Assembly (NCBI RefSeq): GCF_010500245.1
Contig: NZ_JAAGOX010000057.1
Location: 1-64,000, forward strand
Length of the DNA: 64,000 nucleotides
DNA from: Ruegeria sp. PrR005
GTDB lineage: Bacteria > Pseudomonadota > Alphaproteobacteria > Rhodobacterales > Rhodobacteraceae
Direction: 5' to 3'
Below are positions 7,552 through 15,133 of this stretch, in pieces. A model generated the notes under the pieces. The model saw nothing but the letters and a program-made list of their open reading frames with translations, was not told the DNA's origin and made no database searches. The first letter of the stretch is position 1; each line of letters opens with the position of its first letter. A program made the translations under genes and the position numbers.

Positions 7552-8531
7552 GCGGGTTCCTGATCCTGTCGGATGTCGAACTGGCCGGGCTTGGGATCAC
7601 CACGGCCGAGGTACTGACGGCGCTGGAAGAGGCGATTGCGGCGCAGGCGCGCGGCGCGGTGCAGGTGGCGCCGAAATCGGCGGTGCTGCCGGGCGACGGG
7701 CGCTATGTGATGACGACGCTGGCCACGGGCGACGCGCCGGATCTGACGGTGGTCAAGTCGGTGATGGTCAGCCCGCGCAACCCGTCACGCGGGTTGCCGG
7801 GGGTCGAGGGCGTGGTGCTGGTGCAGGACAGCGAGACGGGAGAGATGCTGGCGCTGATGCAGGCGGGCTGGCTGACCGGCGTGCGTACCGCCGGGCTGAG
7901 CGCGGTGGCGGCGCGGCGGCTGGCCGACCCGGCGGCCGAGACGATCACCTTTGTCGGCACCGGGGCGCAGGCGCGCAGCCACCTGGCGGCGTTCTGCGAC
8001 CTCTTCCCGCTGCGGCGCGCGGTGCTTGTGGGGCGCGGCGCGGGCAATCTGGAGCGCCTGGGCGCGCTGGCCCGGGCGCGGGGGCTGGAGGTGGAGATCG
8101 CCAGCACGCCGCAGGCGGCGCTGGCGGCGGCGGATATCGTGGTCTCCTCGGTGACGCTGGCCTATGGGATGGAACCGTTTCTGGACGCCCGCTGGCTGAA
8201 ACCCGGCGCCTTTGCCGCGATCACCGATGCGGGCGTGCCCTGGCGGGCCAAAGGGATGGCGGCACTGGCGCCGCTCTACATCGACGATCAGGCGCAGGAG
8301 GCGGAGAACTCCCGCCCGATGGTCGAACCGGCTTTGGTAAGCGGCGATCTGGCGTCGCTGGTGACCGGACCGGCCCTTGCGCGCGACCCGGCGGCACGCG
8401 CCGGTTTCGTATTTCGCGGTATGGCGATCGGCGATTTTGCGATAGCGGCCCTGGCGCTGGACCGCGCCCGCGAGGCCCGGGTGGGAACCCTGGCGGACTG
8501 GCGCCCCAGGCCGGGTTCAGACCCGGCCTGA
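7548..8531 (+). CDS. Ornithine cyclodeaminase / mu-crystallin family protein
   Basis: The 327-residue protein has the family Rossmann motif VGTGAQARSHLAAF (about residues 130-143) and a substrate-side region VVKSVMVSPRNPSRGLP. Members include ornithine cyclodeaminase, L-alanine dehydrogenase (archaeal type), ketimine reductases and opine-type reductases, so the substrate is uncertain. It begins inside the stop of cobB (ATGA overlap), so the two are translationally coupled. The local link between a sirtuin and an amino-acid or NAD(P)-linked reductase is suggestive only. Confidence 0.85.
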   Translation: MSGFLILSDVELAGLGITTAEVLTALEEAIAAQARGAVQVAPKSAVLPGDGRYVMTTLATGDAPDLTVVKSVMVSPRNPSRGLPGVEGVVLVQDSETGEMLALMQAGWLTGVRTAGLSAVAARRLADPAAETITFVGTGAQARSHLAAFCDLFPLRRAVLVGRGAGNLERLGALARARGLEVEIASTPQAALAAADIVVSSVTLAYGMEPFLDARWLKPGAFAAITDAGVPWRAKGMAALAPLYIDDQAQEAENSRPMVEPALVSGDLASLVTGPALARDPAARAGFVFRGMAIGDFAIAALALDRAREARVGTLADWRPRPGSDPA

Positions 8532-8580
8532 CGCATGGATGAGGGCTGCAACGCAGCCTGAAGACAGGCGTGCCCGCCCC

Positions 8581-9057
8581 TTAGTTGCTTTTCTTTTTCA
8601 TGTGGCCGTGGCCGCCATCCTGGCGCTCCAGATCGACGGGGATCTCCACCACGATCTCGCCGGCCTTTTCGAACACCAGCGTCACCGGCACCAACGCGCC
8701 CTGTTCAAAAGGTGCCTTGATGCCCATGAACATCACGTGATCACCGCCGCGCGCCAGCGCGTGCATGCCACCGGCGGGGATCACGAAGCCTTCGGGCACA
8801 TGCATCATCTGCGCGACGCCCTGGTCGTTGATCTTGTGGGTGTGCAGTTCCACCCGGGCCGACACGTCCGAGCGGGCGTCGATCAGCCGGTCGTCGGTGT
8901 CACCGGCATTGTGGATCATCATGAAGGCGGCGCCCGCCTTGGCATTGGCGCCCGCCGAACGGGCATAGGCTTCGTTGATGGTGATGTCTCCGGCCAGCGC
9001 GGTGGTGGCAAGGGTCAGGGTTGCGGCAGCGGCCAGCAGTGCGGATTTGAACGACAT
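8581..9057 (-). CDS. Periplasmic copper chaperone PCu(A)C
   Basis: A 158-residue exported protein with a cleavable signal peptide (SALLAAAATLTLATTALA). The H(M)-x10-M-x21-H-x-M copper(I) motif is present: HTHKINDQGVAQMMHVPEGF followed by GGDHVMFMG. Such proteins deliver copper to the CuA or CuB centre of cytochrome oxidases. The C-terminus adds a His/Met tail (GGHGHMKKK) that may bind further metal. The gene immediately upstream encodes another exported Cys/His protein, probably in the same unit. Confidence 0.93.
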   Translation of the reverse strand: MSFKSALLAAAATLTLATTALAGDITINEAYARSAGANAKAGAAFMMIHNAGDTDDRLIDARSDVSARVELHTHKINDQGVAQMMHVPEGFVIPAGGMHALARGGDHVMFMGIKAPFEQGALVPVTLVFEKAGEIVVEIPVDLERQDGGHGHMKKKSN

Positions 9058-9104
9058 GGGTCTCTCTCCTTGGTCATGTCCTGATTGGTCTGATTTGGGT
9101 CGGA

Positions 9105-9455
9105 TCAGGCCGGGACAGGCGGCGCGCGGGCCGGAACGGCAGAGAGGGTCGCGGAAATTAGGCTGGCACGGGTGCCATCCGGCTGCGCGGCGGCGCCCTC
9201 GGGCACGACTGGCAGGGCTATGACGTCAGGCGTCAGCGCGCCCAACAGGGCCAATGCAAAGTCGGGGCAGTAGTGCGGCGGGGCCGCCGGTTGCCCGTCC
9301 TCGTCCATGTAGAGGATCACCGGGCCGGTGCCGGTGCAGATCTCCATCTGCCCCACCGCGGCGTTCATGCCGCGGGAATTGGCCAGCCCCTGCCCGGTCA
9401 GCGCCAGCAGCGCGGCCAGGGTCACGGCAAGGGTTATGCGCAGACGGATCAACAT
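9105..9455 (-). CDS. Exported Cys/His protein next to the copper chaperone (DUF2946-like)
   Basis: A 116-residue product with an N-terminal signal or anchor segment (LRITLAVTLAALLALTGQGL) and two cysteines in contexts suited to metal or disulfide chemistry: QMEICTGTGP and PPHYCPDFALALL. It precedes the PCu(A)C gene by 47 bases on the same strand, and small DUF2946-type proteins are common companions of copper-handling genes. The family assignment is tentative; a role in copper homeostasis is inferred from the neighbour. Confidence 0.6.
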   Translation of the reverse strand: MLIRLRITLAVTLAALLALTGQGLANSRGMNAAVGQMEICTGTGPVILYMDEDGQPAAPPHYCPDFALALLGALTPDVIALPVVPEGAAAQPDGTRASLISATLSAVPARAPPVPA

Positions 9456-9546
9456 GCGCGTTCAGCTACCGCGTTCGCGCGGGGGAGTGCAAGACGGCAT
9501 CGGGCCGCTGCGACAGGCGGACGCTTTGCCCGCGCTCCACACGCGG

Positions 9547-9576
9547 AAAACCCCGCACCGGTTGGCGCGGGGTTTT
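9547..9576 (-). terminator. Rho-independent terminator of rpmB
   Basis: A 10-bp stem AAAACCCCGC / GCGGGGTTTT with an apical loop, 25 bases after the rpmB stop. Because the stem ends in A/T runs it would work in both directions. Confidence 0.85.
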
Positions 9577-9601
9577 CTGCAATCCAGTGACCTGGGGTCG
9601 A

Positions 9602-9889
9602 TCAGGCCGAGGCTTGTGCCTTGGCGATCTCTTTCTTGACCTTCAGGGCGTTATCGGACAGTTCCTCGTCCTTGGCCTTGGCCAGGAAGGCGTCCAGACC
9701 GCCACGGTGGTCGACCGAGCGCAGGGCAGCCGCCGAGATGCGCAGCTTGACGCCGCGACCCAGGGTTTCCGACTGCAACGTCACGTCGTTCAGGTTGGGC
9801 AGAAAACGACGGCGGGTCTTGTTGTTTGCATGGCTGACATTGTTGCCAGTCATCGGGCCTTTTCCGGTCAGTTCGCAACGGCGCGACAT
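9602..9889 (-). CDS. rpmB: 50S ribosomal protein L28
   Basis: A 95-residue protein with the L28 start [20 protein letters not shown] and the basic stretch [11 protein letters not shown]. It is a component of the large ribosomal subunit. The ATG at 9889 is preceded by GAAGGAAGAG; a longer reading to 9934 lacks family support. Its terminator lies at 9547. It stands alone rather than beside rpmG. Confidence 0.97.
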   Translation of the reverse strand: MSRRCELTGKGPMTGNNVSHANNKTRRRFLPNLNDVTLQSETLGRGVKLRISAAALRSVDHRGGLDAFLAKAKDEELSDNALKVKKEIAKAQASA

Positions 9890-10065
9890 GGTCTCTTCCT
9901 TCGTATCTGGTGGCAGGTAAGGGATACCGGCCAAATCACAAGGGGCGCAACCCGAAGTCGCGCCCGAAAACTGGTTGGATGCGTGTAGTGGGAATCGGCC
10001 GGGGGGTCAAGACGGATGGCGCGGATTCTTTGCCCTGCCGTCCTGTTCATCAGGATCGCCGAAAT

Positions 10066-10117
10066 GGCCCGCTGCGGGCCATGCCTCCGGCGGGGATATT
10101 TTTGGCAAGAGGAAGCC
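10066..10117 (+). repeat. Dispersed intergenic element, variant form
   Basis: Hairpin GGCCCGC / GCGGGCC (10066-10080) followed by GCCTCCGGCGGGGATATTT and then TTGGCAAGAGGAAGC. It resembles the copies at 15059, 27975, 31097 and 42932, but with GATATTT and CAAGAGGAAG in place of GAGTATTT and CCAGAAAGAAG. It abuts the 3' end of meaB. Confidence 0.6.
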
Positions 10118-10118
10118 A

Positions 10119-11096
10119 TCAGTTCGCCTTGAGATAGGCCAGCATCTGCTCGGCGGCGCTGGCCGGGGTCAGGTCTCCGTCGGCCGCAGCTTTGGCCAGA
10201 CGATCCATTTCGGTCCGCGCCTGGGGGCTTTCCAACCCGGCCAGCAGGGCGTGGCGCACCTCCTGGCCGAACCAGTAGCGGGCTTGTGCCGCGCGGTTGC
10301 GGGCCCAGTGACCTTGCGCCTTGCGCCATTGGGTGAGCGTTTGCATCTCGGCCCAGGCCTCGGCCAGCCCGTGTTCCTCGACCGCCGAAACGGTCAGCGC
10401 CTTGGGGAAATGTTCGGGATCCTGCGGCCGCTTGCGCAAGAGGCGCAGCGCACCGGCATAATCGGCACAGGTCCGGGTCGCGACCGGTTTCAGCGGGCCG
10501 TCGGCCTTGTTGACCAGAATCATGTCGGCCATCTCCATGATGCCGCGCTTGACGCCTTGCAACTCGTCACCGCCCGCGGGCGCCAGCAGCAGCAGGAACA
10601 GGTCCGACAGTTCCGAGACCACGGTTTCGGACTGACCGACGCCGACGGTCTCGATCAGCACCACGTCAAACCCCGCCGCCTCGCACAGCGCGACCGCCTC
10701 GCGGGTACGCCGCGCCACGCCGCCCAGATGGCTCTGGCTGGGCGACGGGCGGATAAAGGCATTGGGCTCGCGCGACAGGCGCTCCATCCGGGTCTTGTCG
10801 CCCAGGATCGAACCGCCCGAACGGGCCGAGCTGGGATCGACCGCCAGCACCGCGACGCGCAGCCCCTGCCCAACCAGCATCATGCCGAAGCTTTCGATGA
10901 AGGTGGACTTGCCGACGCCCGGCGTGCCCGAAAGCCCGATCCTGAGCGCCTGCCGCTCGGACCGGGCCAGCCGGTCGAGCAGTGCCGTCGCCTCGGCCCG
11001 GTGATCGGCGCGGCGGCTTTCCACCAGCGTGATCGCCCGCGCCAGCGCCCGGCGGTCGCCCGAGAGTATCCTGTCACCAAGCTGTGTGATATCCAT
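10119..11096 (-). CDS. meaB: Methylmalonyl-CoA mutase-associated GTPase MeaB
   Basis: A 325-residue G3E-type P-loop GTPase (ArgK/MeaB family). The P-loop is GLSGTPGVGKST, the switch region includes AVDPSSARSGGSILGDKTRM, then ETVGVGQSE and the base-specificity motif VNKAD. MeaB protects and reloads the B12 enzyme methylmalonyl-CoA mutase, needed for propionate and ethylmalonyl-CoA metabolism. The mutase itself is not in the window, but the pathway's epimerase is encoded at 53635-54039. It stands alone, followed by a variant of the dispersed element. Confidence 0.93.
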   Translation of the reverse strand: MDITQLGDRILSGDRRALARAITLVESRRADHRAEATALLDRLARSERQALRIGLSGTPGVGKSTFIESFGMMLVGQGLRVAVLAVDPSSARSGGSILGDKTRMERLSREPNAFIRPSPSQSHLGGVARRTREAVALCEAAGFDVVLIETVGVGQSETVVSELSDLFLLLLAPAGGDELQGVKRGIMEMADMILVNKADGPLKPVATRTCADYAGALRLLRKRPQDPEHFPKALTVSAVEEHGLAEAWAEMQTLTQWRKAQGHWARNRAAQARYWFGQEVRHALLAGLESPQARTEMDRLAKAAADGDLTPASAAEQMLAYLKAN

Positions 11097-11217
11097 GCCG
11101 GTCCTCGCGAGTTTTGACCTGAATGGCGGAGCAGGCCCCGGTTTGTCCAGAGCCGACCCACGGGATGCGCCGGATTGTCCCTGTGCAGCGCGCCCGACTA
11201 CCAGCGCTGGTGGTGCT

Positions 11218-11241
11218 GCTTCTTTCTGGTCTCAAATACTC
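11218..11241 (-). repeat. Dispersed intergenic element, core only
   Basis: Read on the minus strand it gives GAGTATTT, a 4-base spacer, then CCAGAAAGAAGC, matching the cores at 15059, 31097 and 42932. The GC-rich hairpin section present in the other copies is absent. It lies about 75 bp before hrpB. Confidence 0.6.
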
Positions 11242-11317
11242 AAATCCGCTACCGCGCGTCACAGGGAGCCGCCGAATGGGACTGGACCTGCCCCCGCTGC
11301 TCTGGCGATAAGGCGGC

Positions 11318-13774
11318 ATGACACGCCTGCCCATCGACGACGCCCTGCCCGACCTGATCACTGCCCTGCAAAAGCAGGGCCGGGCCGTGTTGCAGGCGCC
11401 GCCGGGCGCGGGCAAGACCACGCGGGTGCCGCTGGCCATGCTGGAGGCCGGGCTGACGCAGGGGCGGATCGTGATGCTCGAGCCGCGCAGGCTCGCGGCG
11501 CGCGCCGCCGCCGAGCGCATGGCCGAGACGCTAGGCGAGGCTGCGGGGCAGACCGTGGGCTATCGCATCCGGGGCGAGGCCAAGGTGTCCAAGGCGACCC
11601 GGATCGAGGTCGTGACCGAGGGCATCCTGACCCGGATGCTGCAATCGGACCCTGACCTGCCCGGGGTGGGCGCGGTGATCTTTGACGAGTTTCACGAACG
11701 CTCGCTCAATGCCGATCTGGGACTTGCGCTCTGCCTTGAAGTGGCGGGCGCGCTGCGCGACGACCTGATCCTCTTGGCAATGTCAGCGACGCTCGACGCA
11801 GGCCCGGTGGCCAAGCTGATGGCGGCGCCGCTGGTCACGTCCGAGGGACGCGCCTTTCCGGTCGAGACGCGCTGGCTGGACCGGCCGCTGGGCCCGCAGG
11901 CGCGGCGGGTGGAGGCGCTGGTCGATCTCGTCGTTCGGGCCGAGGCCGAGACCCGCGACAGCGGCGGCGGCCTGTTGGTCTTTCTGCCCGGCGAAGGTGA
12001 AATCCGGCGCGCCGAGGCGCTGTTGTCCAAACGCCTGTCGGGCGATTGCGCGGTCAGGCCGCTCTTCGGGGCGATGCCCTTTGCCGCGCAGCGGGCGGCG
12101 CTGGCCCCCGCGCCGGAAGGGCGCAAGGTGGTGCTGGCGACCTCGATCGCGGAAACCTCGCTGACCATTCCCGATATCCGGGTGGTGGTGGACATGGGAC
12201 AAGCCCGCCGGGCGCGGTTCGACCCCGGTTCCGGCATGTCGCGGCTGGTCACCGAGCGGGTGACGCGGGCCGAGGCGACCCAGCGCGCCGGCCGCGCAGG
12301 GCGCGTGGCCGAAGGCGTCTGCTATCGCCTCTGGACCCGGGGCGAGGAAGGCGCGCTTGCGGCATTTCCCCCGGCCGAGATCGAGGCGGCGGATCTGGCG
12401 GGCCTCGCGCTGGAGCTGGCACTCTGGGGGGCAGAGCCCGGGGACTTGCCATTCCTGACGCAGCCACCCGAGGGCGCGCTTGCCGAAGCCCGGGCGCTGC
12501 TCGCCATGCTGGGCGCGCTCGACGGGCAAGGGCGGATCACCGATCACGGCCGGGCACTGGCGGCTTTGCCGCTGCATCCGCGTCTGGGCCATATGCTGGC
12601 CGTGGCCGGGCGGCAGGCAGCCCCGCTGGCGGCGCTGATGGCCGAACGCGACCCGCTGCGCGGCGCGCCCGCCGATCTGGAACTGCGGCTGGAGGTCTTG
12701 CGGGATACGGCGCGGTTCCGGCGCGCGCGGCCCTATGAAGTGAACATGGGCGTGATCGACCGCATCCGGGGTGAGGTGAAGCGGCTGGAGCGGCAGGCCA
12801 CCCCATCGGCAGAGGCGATGAGCCCGGCGGCGATGGCAGCGCTCGCCTATCCCGACCGGATCGGCCAACGCCGCAAAGGCGAGGCGCCGCGCTTTGTCCT
12901 GTCGGGCGGCAAGGGCGCGGCGCTGGAGTCGGGCGAGGCGCTGGCCGCCGCGCCCTATCTGGTGGCGATCGACACCGATGGCGACCCGCGCGAGGCGCGC
13001 ATTCGCATGGCCGCGCGGATCACCGAAGGTGAGCTGCGCGACCTGTTCGGAGGTCAGATCGCCACCGTCGACACCTGCGAATGGTCGCGGCGCGACCGCC
13101 GGGTGGCCGCACGGCAGCAGGAGCGGCTGGGCGCGATCACCCTGAGCGACCGGATCTGGAAGGACGTGCCGCCCGAGGCCGTGGCCCGCGCCATGCTGGA
13201 GGGCGTGCGCGACCTTGGCCTGCGGCTGGAGGGTGCCGCCGCCCGGCTGGCACGGCGGGTGGAACTGGTGCGCGCCGAGGGCGCCGAGTTGCCGGATTTC
13301 TCCGAAGCCGGGCTGTTGGAGAGCCTCAAGGATTGGCTGTTGCCGATGCTCTCGGGCGTGCGTAGCGCCGAGGACTGGAAACGCTTTGACCCGCTGCCAG
13401 CGCTGAAGGCACGGCTCGACTGGGGCCAGAGCCAGGAGCTGGAGACCCGCGCGCCCGGTGCCTTTGTCACACCGCTGGGACGCAAGGTGCCTATCGACTA
13501 TGCCCATGAAGTACCGGAAATCTCGGTCCGGCTGCAAGAGATGTTCGGGGTCACGGCGCATCCGGTGGTGGCGGGCGTGCCGCTGAAAATCACGCTTTTG
13601 TCACCCGCCCAGCGCCCGATCCAGATCACCCGCGACCTGCCCGGGTTCTGGGACGGATCCTACTCGGATGTGCGCAAGGACATGCGCGCGCAATACCCCA
13701 GGCATCCCTGGCCCGAGGACCCGCGCGCCGCCGATCCGACGCTGAGGGCCAAGCCGCGCGGCGGCACCCGGTAG
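11318..13774 (+). CDS. hrpB: ATP-dependent helicase HrpB
   Basis: An 818-residue DExH-box helicase of typical HrpB length. Motif I is APPGAGKTT, motif II DEFHERS, motif III MSATLDA and motif VI RATQRAGRAGR-like (EATQRAGRAGRV). The conserved C-terminal HrpB domain ends with FWDGSYSDVRKDMRAQYPRH and PWPEDP. The family is thought to act on RNA, but its cellular role in most bacteria is not settled. The ATG at 11318 overlaps the stop of a doubtful short frame by four bases. Confidence 0.95.
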   Translation: MTRLPIDDALPDLITALQKQGRAVLQAPPGAGKTTRVPLAMLEAGLTQGRIVMLEPRRLAARAAAERMAETLGEAAGQTVGYRIRGEAKVSKATRIEVVTEGILTRMLQSDPDLPGVGAVIFDEFHERSLNADLGLALCLEVAGALRDDLILLAMSATLDAGPVAKLMAAPLVTSEGRAFPVETRWLDRPLGPQARRVEALVDLVVRAEAETRDSGGGLLVFLPGEGEIRRAEALLSKRLSGDCAVRPLFGAMPFAAQRAALAPAPEGRKVVLATSIAETSLTIPDIRVVVDMGQARRARFDPGSGMSRLVTERVTRAEATQRAGRAGRVAEGVCYRLWTRGEEGALAAFPPAEIEAADLAGLALELALWGAEPGDLPFLTQPPEGALAEARALLAMLGALDGQGRITDHGRALAALPLHPRLGHMLAVAGRQAAPLAALMAERDPLRGAPADLELRLEVLRDTARFRRARPYEVNMGVIDRIRGEVKRLERQATPSAEAMSPAAMAALAYPDRIGQRRKGEAPRFVLSGGKGAALESGEALAAAPYLVAIDTDGDPREARIRMAARITEGELRDLFGGQIATVDTCEWSRRDRRVAARQQERLGAITLSDRIWKDVPPEAVARAMLEGVRDLGLRLEGAAARLARRVELVRAEGAELPDFSEAGLLESLKDWLLPMLSGVRSAEDWKRFDPLPALKARLDWGQSQELETRAPGAFVTPLGRKVPIDYAHEVPEISVRLQEMFGVTAHPVVAGVPLKITLLSPAQRPIQITRDLPGFWDGSYSDVRKDMRAQYPRHPWPEDPRAADPTLRAKPRGGTR

Positions 13775-13786
13775 CCCGGCGCCCGG

Positions 13787-14008
13787 TCAGTACCGACCGG
13801 AAAGCCCGATCATTGTCTCGTGCAGGCCGGTATCGGTGGAGAAGGCCTCGGGGCAGAGTTCGAACATGTCCTGCACGAAGGCGCGGCGTGCGCGGTCGTC
13901 CTCGACCCGGGCCTCTGGGGTGGTCTGGATGTGGCGCCGGGGCAGCGGCAGCGCAAGCAGCGCGCGCCACATTCCACCAATGATTGGAAAGCTGTCCTGC
14001 ATTGTCAT
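13787..14008 (-). CDS. Short protein of unknown function
   Basis: A 73-residue product (MTMQDSFPIIGGMWRALLALPLPRRH...) with an amphipathic or hydrophobic N-terminal third and a charged remainder (VEDDRARRAFVQDMFELCPE). No family recognised. The ATG at 14008 is favoured by GGGGAGA five bases upstream. It is divergent from the LysR gene at 14101, so it is a candidate target of that regulator. Confidence 0.6.
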   Translation of the reverse strand: MTMQDSFPIIGGMWRALLALPLPRRHIQTTPEARVEDDRARRAFVQDMFELCPEAFSTDTGLHETMIGLSGRY

Positions 14009-14100
14009 CTCGGTCTCCCCTGCCTGAGCATCACACAAAGAATTCTAGGTGGCGCATGAGCGGCATGGTATAGACAACGGTGTTGCGCGGTTCTTCGGAA

Positions 14101-15042
14101 ATGAAGAGGTGGTCGTTGAACTGGTCGGACATTCGCGTCTTTCTGGCAGTCTACCGCGAGGGATCGACACTGGCCGCATCGCGAGTGCTGGGGGTGTCGC
14201 AGCCGACCGTCGCCCGCCAGATCGAGACGCTGGAGCACCAGTTGGGGCTGACGCTGTTCGAGCGTGATACCCGCGGGTTCCGCCCGACCCTGGTGGCGCG
14301 GGACCTGCTGCCGCAGGCGGAGATGCTGGAAGCCTCGGCCAGAAACCTGGAAGAGGCCGCGACCAAGGCGCGCAAGTCCAACGCCCGACCGATCCGGATT
14401 ACCGCCCCCAACCGGAATTTCTCGCCGATTTTCACCAAGATCCTGTCAGATTTCCGTGACGAGCACCCCGAGATCCGTTTCGAACTGATCTCGACCTATG
14501 ACATCCTCGATCTGGCGGCGGGAGAGGCCGACATCGCCATCCGTATCACGCCCCAGATCACCGACGAGCGGCTGATCTGTTCAAAGCTCACCGACGTCAA
14601 ATCGGCCCTTTACGCATCGCGCGACTATGCCGCGCGTCATGGAGTACCGACGGGGCCCGATGATTTCGCCGGTCATACCTTTGTCATCTACGACCCCATG
14701 CCGGGGGCAATGCGGCTGAACCGCTGGCTGGTGGAGCGGATCTTGCCCGAACAGATCGTGGCGCGCTGCGGCGAGCCGGAATCGGTCACCGCCAGTATCG
14801 AGGCGGGACTGGGTATCGGCCCGGTGACGATTTCGTTTGCCGCCGATTATCCTTCGCTGGTGCGGTGCTTCGATCCGGTTCCGGGCACCGACACGACCTC
14901 GTGGCTGGTGATCGGCCCGGATGCCTATCGCCGCCCCGAAGTCCGTGCCTTTGCCGCGTTCTTTGCGCCCCGGTTTCGCGAGGCCTATGTGGCGCAGCGC
15001 GAGCAGGCGATGATCGCGCAGGCCTATCGGCCGGAGTGCTGA
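14101..15042 (+). CDS. LysR-family transcriptional regulator
   Basis: A 313-residue regulator with helix-turn-helix at residues about 8-55 (DIRVFLAVYREGSTLAASRV, LGVSQPTVARQIETLE) and a periplasmic-binding-like effector domain (RITAPNRNFSPIFTKILSDF...). The ATG at 14101 fits the family N-terminus. It is divergent from the 73-residue gene and convergent with the GMC oxidoreductase gene. Its effector is unknown. Confidence 0.9.
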   Translation: MKRWSLNWSDIRVFLAVYREGSTLAASRVLGVSQPTVARQIETLEHQLGLTLFERDTRGFRPTLVARDLLPQAEMLEASARNLEEAATKARKSNARPIRITAPNRNFSPIFTKILSDFRDEHPEIRFELISTYDILDLAAGEADIAIRITPQITDERLICSKLTDVKSALYASRDYAARHGVPTGPDDFAGHTFVIYDPMPGAMRLNRWLVERILPEQIVARCGEPESVTASIEAGLGIGPVTISFAADYPSLVRCFDPVPGTDTTSWLVIGPDAYRRPEVRAFAAFFAPRFREAYVAQREQAMIAQAYRPEC

Positions 15043-15058
15043 AGGAAGTGATTATGCA

Positions 15059-15122
15059 GGGGGCGCTGCCCCCTCGGCCCTGGCGGGCCACACCCCCGGA
15101 GTATTTCGGACCAGAAAGAAGC
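15059..15122 (+). repeat. Dispersed intergenic element
   Basis: Order of parts: hairpin GGGGGC-GCT-GCCCCC (15059-15073), a second GC-rich dyad (GGCCCTGGCGGGCC), CCCCCGGAGTATTT (15093-15106), then ACCAGAAAGAAGC ending at 15122. It fills the gap between the convergent LysR and GMC genes. Confidence 0.75.
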
Positions 15123-15133
15123 AGGGGCCGGCA

